Positions 16,991-28,181 of a DNA stretch of 48,404 nucleotides are shown piece by piece (position 1 is the first letter of the stretch; each line of letters begins with the position of its first letter). A program made the position numbers and the translations under genes. The notes under the pieces are model-generated. The model was given only the letters and a program-made list of their open reading frames with translations. It made no database searches and was not told the origin of the DNA. The stretch covers positions 1 to 48,404 of the forward strand of contig NZ_PJRP01000028.1 in assembly GCF_002858765.1 (NCBI RefSeq), in the 5' to 3' direction. The stretch is from Cupriavidus pauculus. GTDB lineage: Bacteria; Pseudomonadota; Gammaproteobacteria; Burkholderiales; Burkholderiaceae.

Positions 16991-17668
16991 ATGGCCGACA
17001 TGGATCTGGAAGAGCCGCAAACCATGCTGCGCATCTGGGGCCGCCTGTCGTCGATCAACGTGCAGAAGGTGGTCTGGTGCGCGCGCGAGCTGCACCTGGA
17101 CCACGAGCGCATCGACATTGGCAACCACAAGGGCGAGCTGGACGCCGAAGCCTATGTGCGCCTGAATCCGAACCGGCTGATCCCGGTCATCGAGGATTTT
17201 CGCGACACCGACGTGGCCGGCGAACCGTTCGTGCTGTGGGAGTCGAATGCGATTGTGCGCTACCTGTGCGCGCGCTATGGCGAAGACACGCTGTGGCCAT
17301 CGGACGTCAAGGCGCGTGCATCGGCCGACCGCTGGATGGACTGGCAGACCACCACCTTCAGCCCGGCCATGGTGCAGGCCTTCCTGCAGATGGTCCGCAT
17401 GCCCGAAGACCAGCGCGACCAGGCCGTGATCGACAAGTCGTGCGAGCGCACCGAGCCGCTGGCGAAGATGCTGGACAACGCGCTGGCCGACCGCGAGTTC
17501 ATCGGCGGCGACCGCTTCACGATGGCCGACATCTCGCTGGCCTGCGCCGCGCACCGCTGGATGGGCACGCCGGTGCCGCACGCGCCCCGGCCGAACCTGG
17601 AGCGCTGGCTTGCCGACATGCGCGCCCGGCCAGCGGCACTGAGCATCCTGGTGCTGCCGCTGAAATAG
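16991..17668 (+). CDS. Glutathione S-transferase
   Basis: 225 residues from the ATG at 16991, five bases after the aminotransferase stop. N-terminal thioredoxin-like domain: LRIWGRLSSINVQKVVWCARELHL-type region (residues 12-35), then NPNRLIPVIED with the cis-Pro, and WESNAIVRYLCARYG. C-terminal helical domain: FIGGDRFTMADISLACAAHRW, with the conserved N-cap Asp. Conjugates glutathione to electrophiles; substrate unknown. Last gene of the run, followed by a palindrome that separates it from the convergent chromate-transporter genes. Confidence 0.92.
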   Translation: MADMDLEEPQTMLRIWGRLSSINVQKVVWCARELHLDHERIDIGNHKGELDAEAYVRLNPNRLIPVIEDFRDTDVAGEPFVLWESNAIVRYLCARYGEDTLWPSDVKARASADRWMDWQTTTFSPAMVQAFLQMVRMPEDQRDQAVIDKSCERTEPLAKMLDNALADREFIGGDRFTMADISLACAAHRWMGTPVPHAPRPNLERWLADMRARPAALSILVLPLK

Positions 17669-17684
17669 GACGTTGCGCTGGATT

Positions 17685-17716
17685 GCGCCCCTCTCCCGCC
17701 CAGCGGGAAGGGGCGC
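17685..17716. repeat. REP-like palindrome, copy 3
   Basis: GCGCCCCTCTCCCGC pairs with GCGGGAAGGGGCGC across a 3-base loop, with one unpaired position. It lies in the gap between the convergent GST and chromate-transporter genes, where it may act as a transcription barrier. Confidence 0.7.
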
Positions 17717-17737
17717 GCATCACAAGCGCCATCCGTT

Positions 17738-18271
17738 TTACACCAGCCCCAGCAACCCCGCCCCCGCACCGAGGGCCACCAGCAGCAGCGGGTGGATCTT
17801 CGTCTTCAGCATCAATCCCACCGTCAGCAGCGTCACCGCCGCGGCCGTCCAGCTATGGTCGACGCTGGTGGCGAGCACCCATCCCGTCGACATCAGCAGG
17901 CCGATGGTCAGCGCCGATAGGCCGCGCTTGATCAACACCGGCCAGACCGCGTGTGGCGAACGCCCGGCGAAATACTCGAAGCCCAGCGCGATCACGCTGG
18001 ATGGCCCACAGATGCCGAGCATCGACGCGAACGCGCCGGCCGGGCCGGCGACCTGCCAGCCGAACAGCGCCACGAACAGGATGTTCGGCCCCGGCGACGC
18101 CTGCGAGATGGCGTAGAGCGCGGCGAACTGCTCGTCGGTCATCCAGTGGTTGGCTTCCACCAGATACCGGTGCATGTCGGGGATTACCGTGCCGCCACCG
18201 CCAACGGCCAGCAGCGACAGCATGCCGAAGTGGCCCAGCAGGTCACGCAGGATCTCGGGCGACGCCATCAT
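17738..18271 (-). CDS. Chromate transporter, second half (short-chain ChrA, CHR domain)
   Basis: 177 residues from the ATG at 18271, which overlaps the TGA of the partner gene (ATGA). One CHR domain with about five membrane helices: LLAVGGGGTVIPDMHRYLV (residues 16-34), then AISQASPGPNILFVALFGW with the conserved PGPN. In short-chain ChrA systems two half-size proteins form the chromate/sulfate antiporter that full-length ChrA makes alone. The 4-base overlap supports equal production. Chromate resistance is only one possible role. Confidence 0.88.
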   Translation of the reverse strand: MMASPEILRDLLGHFGMLSLLAVGGGGTVIPDMHRYLVEANHWMTDEQFAALYAISQASPGPNILFVALFGWQVAGPAGAFASMLGICGPSSVIALGFEYFAGRSPHAVWPVLIKRGLSALTIGLLMSTGWVLATSVDHSWTAAAVTLLTVGLMLKTKIHPLLLVALGAGAGLLGLV

Positions 18272-18846
18272 ACCCCCTTGCGCATGGCGCGGTATTCCAG
18301 CACCAGCGCCACGGGCACCAGCACGGCCATAACCGGCAACAGCGGCCAGCGCAGCCAGCCGATGGCCAGGAACGCCGCCACGCCGATGACCAGCGCACGC
18401 ACCGAACGCGGCTGGCTCTGGGCCAGCTTCACGCCCGTCGACAGCACCAGCCCCGCCGCCACGGCCGTCATGCCCGACAACATCTGCCGCACCTGTGGCA
18501 CGTCCTGGTAGCGCAGGTACAGCCCCATCGCGCACAGCACCACCACCATCGGCACGAACACCAGCCCGCTGAACGCCGCCACGGCCCCGCGCAGGCCGGC
18601 GAAACGCAGGCCCAGCATCAACGCCAGATTGATGACGTTCGGCCCCGGCAGCACCTGCCCCAGACTGAGTATTTCAACGAAATCACGATCGTTGAGCCAG
18701 CGATTGCGCTCAACGACCGAGCGCCGCACGAACGGCAGCACGCCGCCGAAGCCGGACAGGCCCATGCGGGCAAACTCGAAAAACAGGGTACGGGCGGTAG
18801 GCGGCGGGGCGAGCTCGGGCTCGGCGAGCAGGGGCGTGGCGGACAT
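18268..18846 (-). CDS. Chromate transporter, first half (short-chain ChrA, CHR domain)
   Basis: 192 residues with one CHR domain. The N-terminal motif region reads ARMGLSGFGGVLPFVRRSVV (about residues 26-45), followed by LSLGQVLPGPNVINLALMLG, the sister of the PGPN motif in the downstream protein. Five to six membrane helices. It is translated first and is coupled to the second half. Confidence 0.88.
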   Translation of the reverse strand: MSATPLLAEPELAPPPTARTLFFEFARMGLSGFGGVLPFVRRSVVERNRWLNDRDFVEILSLGQVLPGPNVINLALMLGLRFAGLRGAVAAFSGLVFVPMVVVLCAMGLYLRYQDVPQVRQMLSGMTAVAAGLVLSTGVKLAQSQPRSVRALVIGVAAFLAIGWLRWPLLPVMAVLVPVALVLEYRAMRKGV

Positions 18847-18992
18847 GATCGTGATGAGGATCGCCTGCCATGCGGAATGGGCAGGGTGCCGACATGGTAC
18901 GGCAGATACTCGCCGCCGGGCAGCGGCGAGGCATCACGAAACGGCAAGAGGGGGTCGCGGTTGGCGATGGCGCCTGGATGACGGGTGACCGG

Positions 18993-19023
18993 CTCCCCTC
19001 TCCCGCCATGCGGGAGAGGGGAG
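18993..19023. repeat. REP-like palindrome, copy 4 (perfect 14-bp arms)
   Basis: CTCCCCTCTCCCGC, CAT, GCGGGAGAGGGGAG. It lies in the 241-bp gap between parC and the chromate-transporter genes; nothing else is recognisable in that gap. Confidence 0.8.
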
Positions 19024-19087
19024 CAAACCCGCAGGGGTTCATAACCGGAGCGGCAAGGAACCCCGTGGGTGTTCCTTGCGCGCCCGC

Positions 19088-21418
19088 TTACTCCGAACCC
19101 TTCACCGGTTCCAGCTTCACTTCCTTCAGGCGCGGCTCGATGGCCTTGCCCTTGCGGGCGCGCTTGCCCACGTACGGCAGCAGCGTCTTGCCGGCCAGCT
19201 TCTGCGGCGGCAGCTTGCCGCCACGCACGCCGGTACCCGAGATCAGCAGGCCAGGCGCGCCCACCGGCACGGCCTGTTCCAGGGCTTCCTTGGGCTCCAG
19301 TTCCATCAGGATCACGCCGCGGCCGCCGGCCGACAGCACCTTGACCTCGTCGAGCCCCACCAGCAGCAGGCGGCCATTGGCCGAGAAGCACGCCACATGC
19401 GTGGCGTCGTCGCCCACCGGCGCCGGCTGCAGGAAGGTGTCGCCGTCATCCAGCGTGATGAACGCCTTGCCACCCTTCTGGCGGCTGATCATGTCACCGA
19501 CCTTCGTGACAAAGCCATTGCCGCCGGCCGTGGCAATCAGCATACGCTGGTCCGCACCGCCCGCGAACGTATGGGCGATCTGCGAACCCGCAGCCAGGTC
19601 GATCAGCGTGGTCACCGGCACGCCATCGCCGCGCCCGCCCGGCAGGCCGGAAACGGCCACCGAGTAGACCCGGCCATTGCTGCCGAACGCCAGCATGGTA
19701 TCGACGGTACGGCACTCGAACGTGGCGTACAGGCTGTCGCCGGCCTTGAACGTGAACTGCGACGAATCGTGGCCATGGCCCTGGCGCGTGCGCACCCAGC
19801 CCTTGCCCGACATGATCACCGTCACCGGCTCGTCGATCACCTTCACCTCGGCGGCGGCGCGGCTGGCCTCCTGGATCAGCGTGCGGCGCGGGTCCTTGTC
19901 TTCCGGGCTGTACTGCTTGGCGTCCTGCTCGATCTCCTTGATGATCTTGCGACGCATCATGGTCTCGGACTTCAGCAGCACGTCCAGCTCGGCCTGCTCG
20001 TCTCGCAGTTTCGCCAGTTCCTGTTCGATCTTGATCGCTTCCAGGCGCGCCAGCTGGCGCAGGCGGATTTCCAGGATGTCCTCGGCCTGCCGGTCGCTCA
20101 GGCGGAACGCCTCGATCAGCGCGGGCTTGGGATCGTCGCTCTCGCGGATGATGCGGATCACCTCGTCGATGTTCAGCAGCACCAGCATCCGCCCTTCCAG
20201 GATATGGATGCGTTCTTCCACCTTGTTCAGCTGGAAGCGCGTGCGGCGCGTGACCGTGGCGAAGCGGAACTCGATCCACTCGCGCAGGATTTCCTGCAGT
20301 CCCTTCTGGCGCGGACGCCCGTCGGTGCCGATCATCACCAGGTTGATCGGCGCACCCGATTCCAGGCTGGTATGCGCCAGCAGCGTCTGGATGAAGTCCT
20401 GCTGTTCGGTGTTCTTGCTCTTGGGCTCGAACACCAGGCGCACCGGGGCGTCCTTGCCCGATTCGTCGCGTACGGCGTCCAGCACGGACAGCATCGTGGT
20501 CTTGAGCTGGGTCTGCTCGGGCGTCAGCGCCTTCTTGCCGGTACGGATCTTCGGGTTGGTGATTTCCTCGATTTCCTCGAGCACCTTCTGCGCCGACGTG
20601 TTCGGCGGCAGTTCGGTCACCACCATCTGCCACTGGCCGCGCGCCATCTCCTCGATGGTCCAGCGTGCACGCACCTTCAGGCTGCCGCGGCCGTTCTCGT
20701 AGATCTGGGTGATTTCCGACGCCGGCGAGATGATCTGGCCGCCGCCCGGATAGTCGGGGCCCGGCATGATTGCCAGCAGTTCGGCCAGCGAGATGTTCGG
20801 GTTGCGGATCATCGCCACGGCCGCGCCTGCCACCTCGCGCAGGTTGTGCGGCGGGATTTCGGTGGCCATGCCCACGGCAATGCCCGATGCGCCGTTCAGC
20901 AGCACGAACGGCAGGCGCGCCGGCAGCAGCTTGGGCTCTTCTTCCGAGCCGTCGTAGTTGGGCAGGAAGTCCACCGTGCCCAAGTCGATCTCGTCGAGCA
21001 GCAGACGCGAGATCGGCGTCAGGCGGGCTTCGGTGTAACGCATGGCCGCCGCGCCGTCGCCGTCGCGCGAGCCAAAGTTGCCCTGGCCGTCGATCAGCGG
21101 ATAGCGCAGCGAAAAATCCTGCGCCAGGCGCACCAGCGCGTCGTACGCGGACTGGTCCCCGTGGGGGTGGAATTTACCCAGTACCTCGCCGACCACGCGG
21201 GCCGACTTCACGGGCTTGGCGTCGGCGCGCAGCCCCATCGCCTGCATTGCATAGAGAATGCGGCGCTGCACGGGCTTCTGGCCGTCCGCCACTTCGGGCA
21301 GGGCGCGCCCCTTGACCACGCTCACGGCGTAGTCCAGGTAGGCGCGCTCGGCGTACCGCGCGAGCGTCAGCGAATCGGCCGGCTCTTCGGGCTGAAACGT
21401 AGTATCTGCTTGATCCAT
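19088..21418 (-). CDS. parC: DNA topoisomerase IV subunit A
   Basis: 776 residues from the ATG at 21418; a TTG nine bases earlier is in frame but has no reason to be preferred. Breakage-reunion domain with the active-site Tyr in AAMRYTEARL and the helix HPHGDQSAYDALVR; the C-terminal part has beta-pinwheel repeats (RTRQGHGHDSSQFTFKAG, GGRGDGVPVTTL). It cuts and passes DNA with ParE to unlink daughter chromosomes. The residue at the place of E. coli ParC Ser80 is Gln (GDQSAYD), which I believe is usual in betaproteobacteria. Same strand as the lytic transglycosylase and parE upstream. Confidence 0.96.
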   Translation of the reverse strand: MDQADTTFQPEEPADSLTLARYAERAYLDYAVSVVKGRALPEVADGQKPVQRRILYAMQAMGLRADAKPVKSARVVGEVLGKFHPHGDQSAYDALVRLAQDFSLRYPLIDGQGNFGSRDGDGAAAMRYTEARLTPISRLLLDEIDLGTVDFLPNYDGSEEEPKLLPARLPFVLLNGASGIAVGMATEIPPHNLREVAGAAVAMIRNPNISLAELLAIMPGPDYPGGGQIISPASEITQIYENGRGSLKVRARWTIEEMARGQWQMVVTELPPNTSAQKVLEEIEEITNPKIRTGKKALTPEQTQLKTTMLSVLDAVRDESGKDAPVRLVFEPKSKNTEQQDFIQTLLAHTSLESGAPINLVMIGTDGRPRQKGLQEILREWIEFRFATVTRRTRFQLNKVEERIHILEGRMLVLLNIDEVIRIIRESDDPKPALIEAFRLSDRQAEDILEIRLRQLARLEAIKIEQELAKLRDEQAELDVLLKSETMMRRKIIKEIEQDAKQYSPEDKDPRRTLIQEASRAAAEVKVIDEPVTVIMSGKGWVRTRQGHGHDSSQFTFKAGDSLYATFECRTVDTMLAFGSNGRVYSVAVSGLPGGRGDGVPVTTLIDLAAGSQIAHTFAGGADQRMLIATAGGNGFVTKVGDMISRQKGGKAFITLDDGDTFLQPAPVGDDATHVACFSANGRLLLVGLDEVKVLSAGGRGVILMELEPKEALEQAVPVGAPGLLISGTGVRGGKLPPQKLAGKTLLPYVGKRARKGKAIEPRLKEVKLEPVKGSE

Positions 21419-21547
21419 GGTTGGCAAGGGTTCGGCTGCCGGGCGCGGGCGCGCCGGACATCCGCTTGTTTGCGGTCAGCGTGGGATTCTAAAGGAAGTG
21501 GGTGACGATGCCGCCGGAAATAGCGCCCGAAATCCGGACAGGCGGCA

Positions 21548-22354
21548 TCAGGGCATCGGCCGGCGGCCGCCGATCACCATCCGCACGCGGTCAGCCGCCA
21601 CGCCGGTGCGGATCACGCCGCCCGCCGCCGGCTGGTACAGGCGGTAGAACTCAAGCACGGTGCTCACGTACTGGCGGGTCTCGGGGTAAGGCGGAATCTG
21701 GTTGTTGTAGCGTTGCACCGCGCCTTCGCCGGCGTTGTACGCGGCCAGCACCAGTTCCAGGTTGTTCGGAAACAACTCCATCAGAAAGCGCAGGTAGCGC
21801 ACGCCGGCCGAGATGTTCAGCTTCGGGTCGGCCAGCTTCTGCTCCACTGTCCGGCGATTGTCGGCGGCAATGCCGAAGCGCGTGCCGGTGTCCGGAATGA
21901 CCTGCATCAGCCCGATGGCGCCCTTGGGCGACACGGCCGCCGGGTTGAAGCCGCTTTCCACGGCCATCACCGCCTTGACCAGGGCCGGGTCCACGTTCTG
22001 GGCGTCGGCCACCTGCGCGATGATCGGGTCGACCGTGCGCAGGTTCGGGTGGTTGAGCAGGTATCGGAACAGCTTGTCGCGCGACGGGCTGGTCTTGTCC
22101 GTCAGCGTGATGACGCCCCGGTGCCCGAGGTCGCCCGAATCGAACTGGCCGCCGTCCTTCATGAACAGCTTGTAGCGGTCGTCGAGCTTCGTATCGGCGA
22201 AGTGGGCCACGCCCTCGCCGTCGATATAGCCCCAAAGCGCCGCATGGGCCGGCGCGGCGATGCCGAACGCGCCGAGCACGGCCAGCGTGCAGGCCAGGCG
22301 CTTCGCCTGTGCCTGGATCCGCCTGATCCGCTGTTGGCCTGCTCGTTCGTGCAT
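21548..22354 (-). CDS. Lytic transglycosylase (SLT domain), exported
   Basis: 268 residues from the ATG at 22354, with GGAGG 7 bases upstream. An N-terminal signal region ends at Ala-His-Ala (about residue 38). A DUF4124-like start (LWGYIDGEGVAHFADTK) follows, and the SLT domain from about residue 125 has the catalytic Glu in AVESGFNPAAVSPKGAIGLMQ and AAYNAGEGAV downstream. It cleaves peptidoglycan glycan strands with 1,6-anhydro product. Its position between parE and parC is common in Ralstonia and Cupriavidus; any functional link is unclear. Confidence 0.92.
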   Translation of the reverse strand: MHERAGQQRIRRIQAQAKRLACTLAVLGAFGIAAPAHAALWGYIDGEGVAHFADTKLDDRYKLFMKDGGQFDSGDLGHRGVITLTDKTSPSRDKLFRYLLNHPNLRTVDPIIAQVADAQNVDPALVKAVMAVESGFNPAAVSPKGAIGLMQVIPDTGTRFGIAADNRRTVEQKLADPKLNISAGVRYLRFLMELFPNNLELVLAAYNAGEGAVQRYNNQIPPYPETRQYVSTVLEFYRLYQPAAGGVIRTGVAADRVRMVIGGRRPMP

Positions 22355-22379
22355 CGTCGTTCCTCCAGATTTGGTGCCG

Positions 22380-24374
<1,995 letters not shown>

Positions 24375-24623
24375 GGAGTCGATACGGATATTGGTCTTGC
24401 CGGCCGTCGGCGGCCGGGATGCGCTGCATTGTAATGGAAGGCCGTGGCAGCCATCCTTTTTGAAAAGCCCCAGAAATTCGTAGTTCGGCACAAATCCGGT
24501 GCCCGGCTTAAACTAGGCGCCGACCATCAGGGCGCCCCCCAGCGTCACCCGATCACCGGCAGCGCGCCGGCCGCGCCTCACCAGAAAAAAAGACAAAACA
24601 ATAGAGACAATACCGAGCCCGAC

Positions 24624-25835
24624 ATGACCGATCGCAAACTATCCCTGACCACCGTGCTTGTGTGCGGCGGCCTGCTCGTCACCCTTTCCATGGGCATCCG
24701 GCATGGCTTTGGCCTGTTCAACCTGCCCATCACGCAGACGCACGGCTGGAACCGCGAGACCTTCGCGTTTGCGCTGGCGCTCCAGAACCTGATGTGGGGC
24801 GCCAGCCAGCCGATTACCGGCGCGCTGGCCGACAAGTTCGGCGCCATGCGCATCATGATCGTCGGCGTGGCGCTGTATGTGGCCGGCCTGATCGTGATGG
24901 CGATGGCCACCAGCGGCACGGCGTTCGCCACCGGCGCCGGCGTGCTGATCGGCATCGCCCAGTCCGGCACCACCTATAGCGTGGTCTACGGCGTGATTGG
25001 CCGCGTGGCCAGCGCCGAGAAGCGCGTCTGGGCCATGGGCATTGCCGCCGCGGCCGGGTCGTTCGGCCAGTTCCTGATGATTCCGGTGGAGCAGACGCTG
25101 ATTTCCACCACGGGCTGGCAGAACGCGCTGTTCATCCTGGCCTTCCTGGCGTGCTTCATGCTGCCGCTGGCCCTGACGCTGCGCGAGCCCAAGATGGCCG
25201 CCAGCACCGGTGGCCACCAGCAGACCATTGGCGAAGCCACGCGCGAGGCCTTTGGCAACCGCAACTTCCAGTTGCTGACGCTGGGTTATTTCGTGTGCGG
25301 GTTCCAGGTGGTGTTCATCGGCGTGCACCTGGCGCCGTATCTGAAGGACCGGGGCCTGGTCGACGTGAAGATCGCCACGGTGGCGCTGGCGCTGATCGGC
25401 CTGTTCAACGTATTCGGCACCTACACGGCCGGCGCGATGGGGCAGCGCATGCCCAAGCGCTACCTGCTGTCGTCGATCTATATCGCGCGTTCGGTCGTGA
25501 TCGCCGGCTACCTGCTGCTGCCGCTGACGGTCTGGAGCACCTGGGTCTTTGCCGCGCTGATGGGCTTTCTGTGGCTGTCCACGGTGCCGCTGACCAACGG
25601 CATCATCGCCCAGGTGTTCGGCGTGAAGTACCTGTCGATGCTGTCGGGCGTGGTGTTTTTCTCGCACCAGATCGGCAGCTTCCTGGGCGCCTGGCTGGGC
25701 GGCTACCTGTTCGACCGCACCGGCAGCTACAACACGGTGTGGCTGCTGGCGATGGGGCTGGGCGTACTGGCCGCGCTGGTCAACCTGCCGATCCGGGAGC
25801 AGGCGCTGGTGCGCCCGCAACCGGTGGCACTCTGA
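24624..25835 (+). CDS. MFS transporter (monocarboxylate/oxalate-formate type)
   Basis: 403 residues from the ATG at 24624, with twelve predicted membrane helices in two halves. Helix 1 has SMGIRHGFGLFNLPIT; the loop 2-3 motif is GALADKFGAMRIMI, the MFS motif A. The style (long hydrophobic helices, short loops, Arg-rich intracellular loop) fits the monocarboxylate or oxalate/formate antiporter group. No metabolic partner genes are adjacent, so the substrate is open. A 41-codon gene starts one base after its stop. Confidence 0.85.
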   Translation: MTDRKLSLTTVLVCGGLLVTLSMGIRHGFGLFNLPITQTHGWNRETFAFALALQNLMWGASQPITGALADKFGAMRIMIVGVALYVAGLIVMAMATSGTAFATGAGVLIGIAQSGTTYSVVYGVIGRVASAEKRVWAMGIAAAAGSFGQFLMIPVEQTLISTTGWQNALFILAFLACFMLPLALTLREPKMAASTGGHQQTIGEATREAFGNRNFQLLTLGYFVCGFQVVFIGVHLAPYLKDRGLVDVKIATVALALIGLFNVFGTYTAGAMGQRMPKRYLLSSIYIARSVVIAGYLLLPLTVWSTWVFAALMGFLWLSTVPLTNGIIAQVFGVKYLSMLSGVVFFSHQIGSFLGAWLGGYLFDRTGSYNTVWLLAMGLGVLAALVNLPIREQALVRPQPVAL

Positions 25836-25836
25836 G

Positions 25837-25962
25837 ATGAGCTGGGCGCGCGGTGTCGGCTACCTGGCCCTGGCGGCGGTGCTGACGCTGGGGTTCCTGG
25901 CCTACCTGCGCCCGGCGTTCATGGTCGACCTGACCAATATGGTGCTGGCGTGGTGCGGTTGA
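25837..25962 (+). CDS. 41-residue single-pass membrane peptide
   Basis: A short open frame starts 1 base after the MFS stop codon (TGAGATG). It encodes 41 residues: a short N-terminus with one Arg, a hydrophobic helix from about residue 7 to 25, a Leu-Arg-Pro turn, and a second moderately hydrophobic stretch ending Ala-Trp-Cys-Gly. Its tight spacing and GC-rich third positions argue that it is translated. It could be an accessory peptide of the carrier, by analogy with known small regulators of transporters. I recognise no family. Confidence 0.55.
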   Translation: MSWARGVGYLALAAVLTLGFLAYLRPAFMVDLTNMVLAWCG

Positions 25963-25986
25963 CGCTGGCCTGCTGCAGACTTGTTC

Positions 25987-26010
25987 CCCTCTCCCGCGCG
26001 CGGGAGAGGG
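25987..26010. repeat. REP-like palindrome, copy 5 (perfect)
   Basis: CCCTCTCCCGCG and CGCGGGAGAGGG form a perfect 24-bp dyad identical to the centre of the copy at 2606-2631. It lies between the MFS unit and the convergent uup gene. Confidence 0.8.
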
Positions 26011-26080
26011 ATTAGAGGGAAGGCAAAGCGGTTCTGCTGGCCGACCTGTCGCGACTGGAACGGCCGGGCCCTCTCCTCCA

Positions 26081-26109
26081 GCCCCTTTCCCGCATGGCGA
26101 GAGAGGGGC
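26081..26109. repeat. REP-like palindrome, copy 6 (imperfect)
   Basis: GCCCCTTTCCCGC and GAGAGAGGGGC flank a 5-base loop. Together with copy 5 it forms a REP pair (a BIME-like doublet) 70 bp apart, 16 bp from the uup stop. Confidence 0.65.
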
Positions 26110-26125
26110 GCACACCAGGGTGTCG

Positions 26126-28048
26126 TTACACCGCCTCGCCCTTGGTCTTCTTCTCCAGCACTTCCCAGCGCTCCAGCGCCTCCAGCAGTTCCATCTCGAT
26201 CTCGTCGTGGCGGGTGGCCAGTTCGGCCGCGCGCGCCGGGTCGGTGGCGTAGAGCGAACCGTCGGCCAACTGGGCGCCGAGAGTCTTCTGCTCGGCTTCC
26301 AGGCTCGACATCCGCTCCGGCAATCCGTCCAGTTCGCGCTGTTCCTTGTACGACAGCTTGACCGTGCGGTTGGCGCCGCGCGCCTCGCGCGTGCTGGCCT
26401 TGGACGCTTCGGCCGCCTTGGGCTCGGCCTTGGCGGCCTGCAGCGCCTGGGCGCGTGCCGACTGCTGCTCCCAGTCGGAATAGCCGCCCACCGATTCACG
26501 CCACTGGCCATCGCCTTCGGCGGCAATCGTCGATGTCACCACGTTGTCCAGGAACGCCCGGTCGTGCGACACTAGGAACACCGTGCCGCTGTAGTCCTGC
26601 AGCAGTTCTTCCAGCAGTTCCAGCGTGTCGATGTCGAGGTCGTTGGTCGGTTCGTCCAGCACCAGTGCGTTGGCCGGCCGGGCGAACAGACGCGCCAGCA
26701 GCAGGCGATTGCGCTCGCCGCCGGACAGCGACTTGACCGGCGACCGCGCGCGCTCCGGCGCGAACAGGAAGTCGCCCAGGTAGCTCATCACGTGCTTGCG
26801 CTGGCCGTTGACTTCCACCCAGTCGCTGCCGGGGCTGATGGTGTCGGCCAGCGACTTCTCCAGGTCCAGCGCCGAACGCATCTGGTCGAAGTACGCCACC
26901 TGCAGGTTGCTGCCATTGCGCACCGTGCCGGCGTCTGGCGCCAGGTCGCCCAGGATCAGCCGCAGCAGCGTGGTCTTGCCGGCGCCGTTCGGGCCGATCA
27001 GGCCCACCTTGTCGCCGCGCATGATGGTGGCCGAGAAATCGCTCACCACCGGCTTGTTGCCGTACGACTTCGACACGTCGACCAGTTCCGCCACGATCTT
27101 GCCCGAGCGGTCGGCCTGCGACACTTCGAGCTTGACGTTGCCCTGCACCTCGCGGCGCTGGGCGCGTTCGACGCGCATGTCCACCAGCCGCTGCACCCGC
27201 GCCACGCTGCGCGTGCGGCGCGCTTCCACGCCCTTGCGAATCCACACTTCTTCCTGCGCCAGCAGCTTGTCGAACTTGGCCTGCTCCACGGCCTCGTTGG
27301 CCAGCAGTTCGGCCTTGCGCGCCTGATAGGCGGCAAAATTGCCCGGGAACGACAGCAGCTGGCCCCGATCGAGTTCGACGATGCGCGTGGCCACGCGATC
27401 CAGGAACGCGCGGTCGTGGGTCACCAGCAGCACGCTGCCCCGGAAGCCCAGCAGCAGGTCTTCGAGCCAGCGGATGGCTTCCACGTCCAGATGGTTGGTG
27501 GGTTCGTCCAGCAGCAGGATATCGGGCTCCGCCACCAGGCCCTGCGCCAGCGCCACGCGCTTCTGCAGGCCGCCGGACAGCGCATCCACGCGTACATGGG
27601 GGTCCAGGCCCAGCCGGGCCAGCGTGGTTTCCACGCGGGTACGCAGTTGCCAGGCATCGGCGGCGTCGAGTTCGGCCTGCACGCGGTGCAGTTCGGCCAG
27701 CGTGGCCTCGTCGTGATGGGATTCCAGCTTGGCCAGCGCCGCTTCGTAGCGCAGCAGCAGGTCGTGCGCGGCGCCCATGCCCTGGCTGACCGCATCGAAT
27801 ACGGTCAGGCCGGGCTCAAATTGTGGCTCTTGCGCAACACACGCCGACGTCACGCCGCTCTGGCGCGAGATCAGGCCGTCGTCGGGTGCGGACGTGCCCG
27901 CCACGATCCGCAGCAGCGACGACTTGCCGGTGCCGTTGCGGCCGATCAGGCCAACGCGTTCGCCGGCTTCGAGCGAGAAATCGGTGTGGTCGAGCAGCGC
28001 CACGTGGCCAAAGGCCAGCTGGGCATCGGAAATGGAAAACAGGGCCAT
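26126..28048 (-). CDS. uup: ABC-F family ATPase Uup
   Basis: 640 residues from the ATG at 28048 (MALFSISDAQLAFG). Two ABC domains: Walker A GRNGTGKSS with LLLDEPTNHLD, and GPNGAGKTT with LVLDEPTNDLD; each signature is SGG.(.)R. A C-terminal coiled-coil region follows (EQRELDGLPERMSSLEAEQ). It has no membrane domain. Uup-type ABC-F proteins act on the ribosome or in precise excision of transposons and in replication-linked DNA metabolism. The longer upstream frame runs through a terminator and is rejected as coding. Confidence 0.92.
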   Translation of the reverse strand: MALFSISDAQLAFGHVALLDHTDFSLEAGERVGLIGRNGTGKSSLLRIVAGTSAPDDGLISRQSGVTSACVAQEPQFEPGLTVFDAVSQGMGAAHDLLLRYEAALAKLESHHDEATLAELHRVQAELDAADAWQLRTRVETTLARLGLDPHVRVDALSGGLQKRVALAQGLVAEPDILLLDEPTNHLDVEAIRWLEDLLLGFRGSVLLVTHDRAFLDRVATRIVELDRGQLLSFPGNFAAYQARKAELLANEAVEQAKFDKLLAQEEVWIRKGVEARRTRSVARVQRLVDMRVERAQRREVQGNVKLEVSQADRSGKIVAELVDVSKSYGNKPVVSDFSATIMRGDKVGLIGPNGAGKTTLLRLILGDLAPDAGTVRNGSNLQVAYFDQMRSALDLEKSLADTISPGSDWVEVNGQRKHVMSYLGDFLFAPERARSPVKSLSGGERNRLLLARLFARPANALVLDEPTNDLDIDTLELLEELLQDYSGTVFLVSHDRAFLDNVVTSTIAAEGDGQWRESVGGYSDWEQQSARAQALQAAKAEPKAAEASKASTREARGANRTVKLSYKEQRELDGLPERMSSLEAEQKTLGAQLADGSLYATDPARAAELATRHDEIEMELLEALERWEVLEKKTKGEAV

Positions 28049-28181
28049 GATTGCGAGGAAGGATAGGCGGCGCACGACCCCGGGGTTGGGCGCGCAGGCA
28101 GGCCCGAATTGTAGACGACGCGGGCGTCCCGCCGTTGCCCCCCATGCCGGGCGCCGCGCCAGCGGGCAAAAGCCGGCGGAC

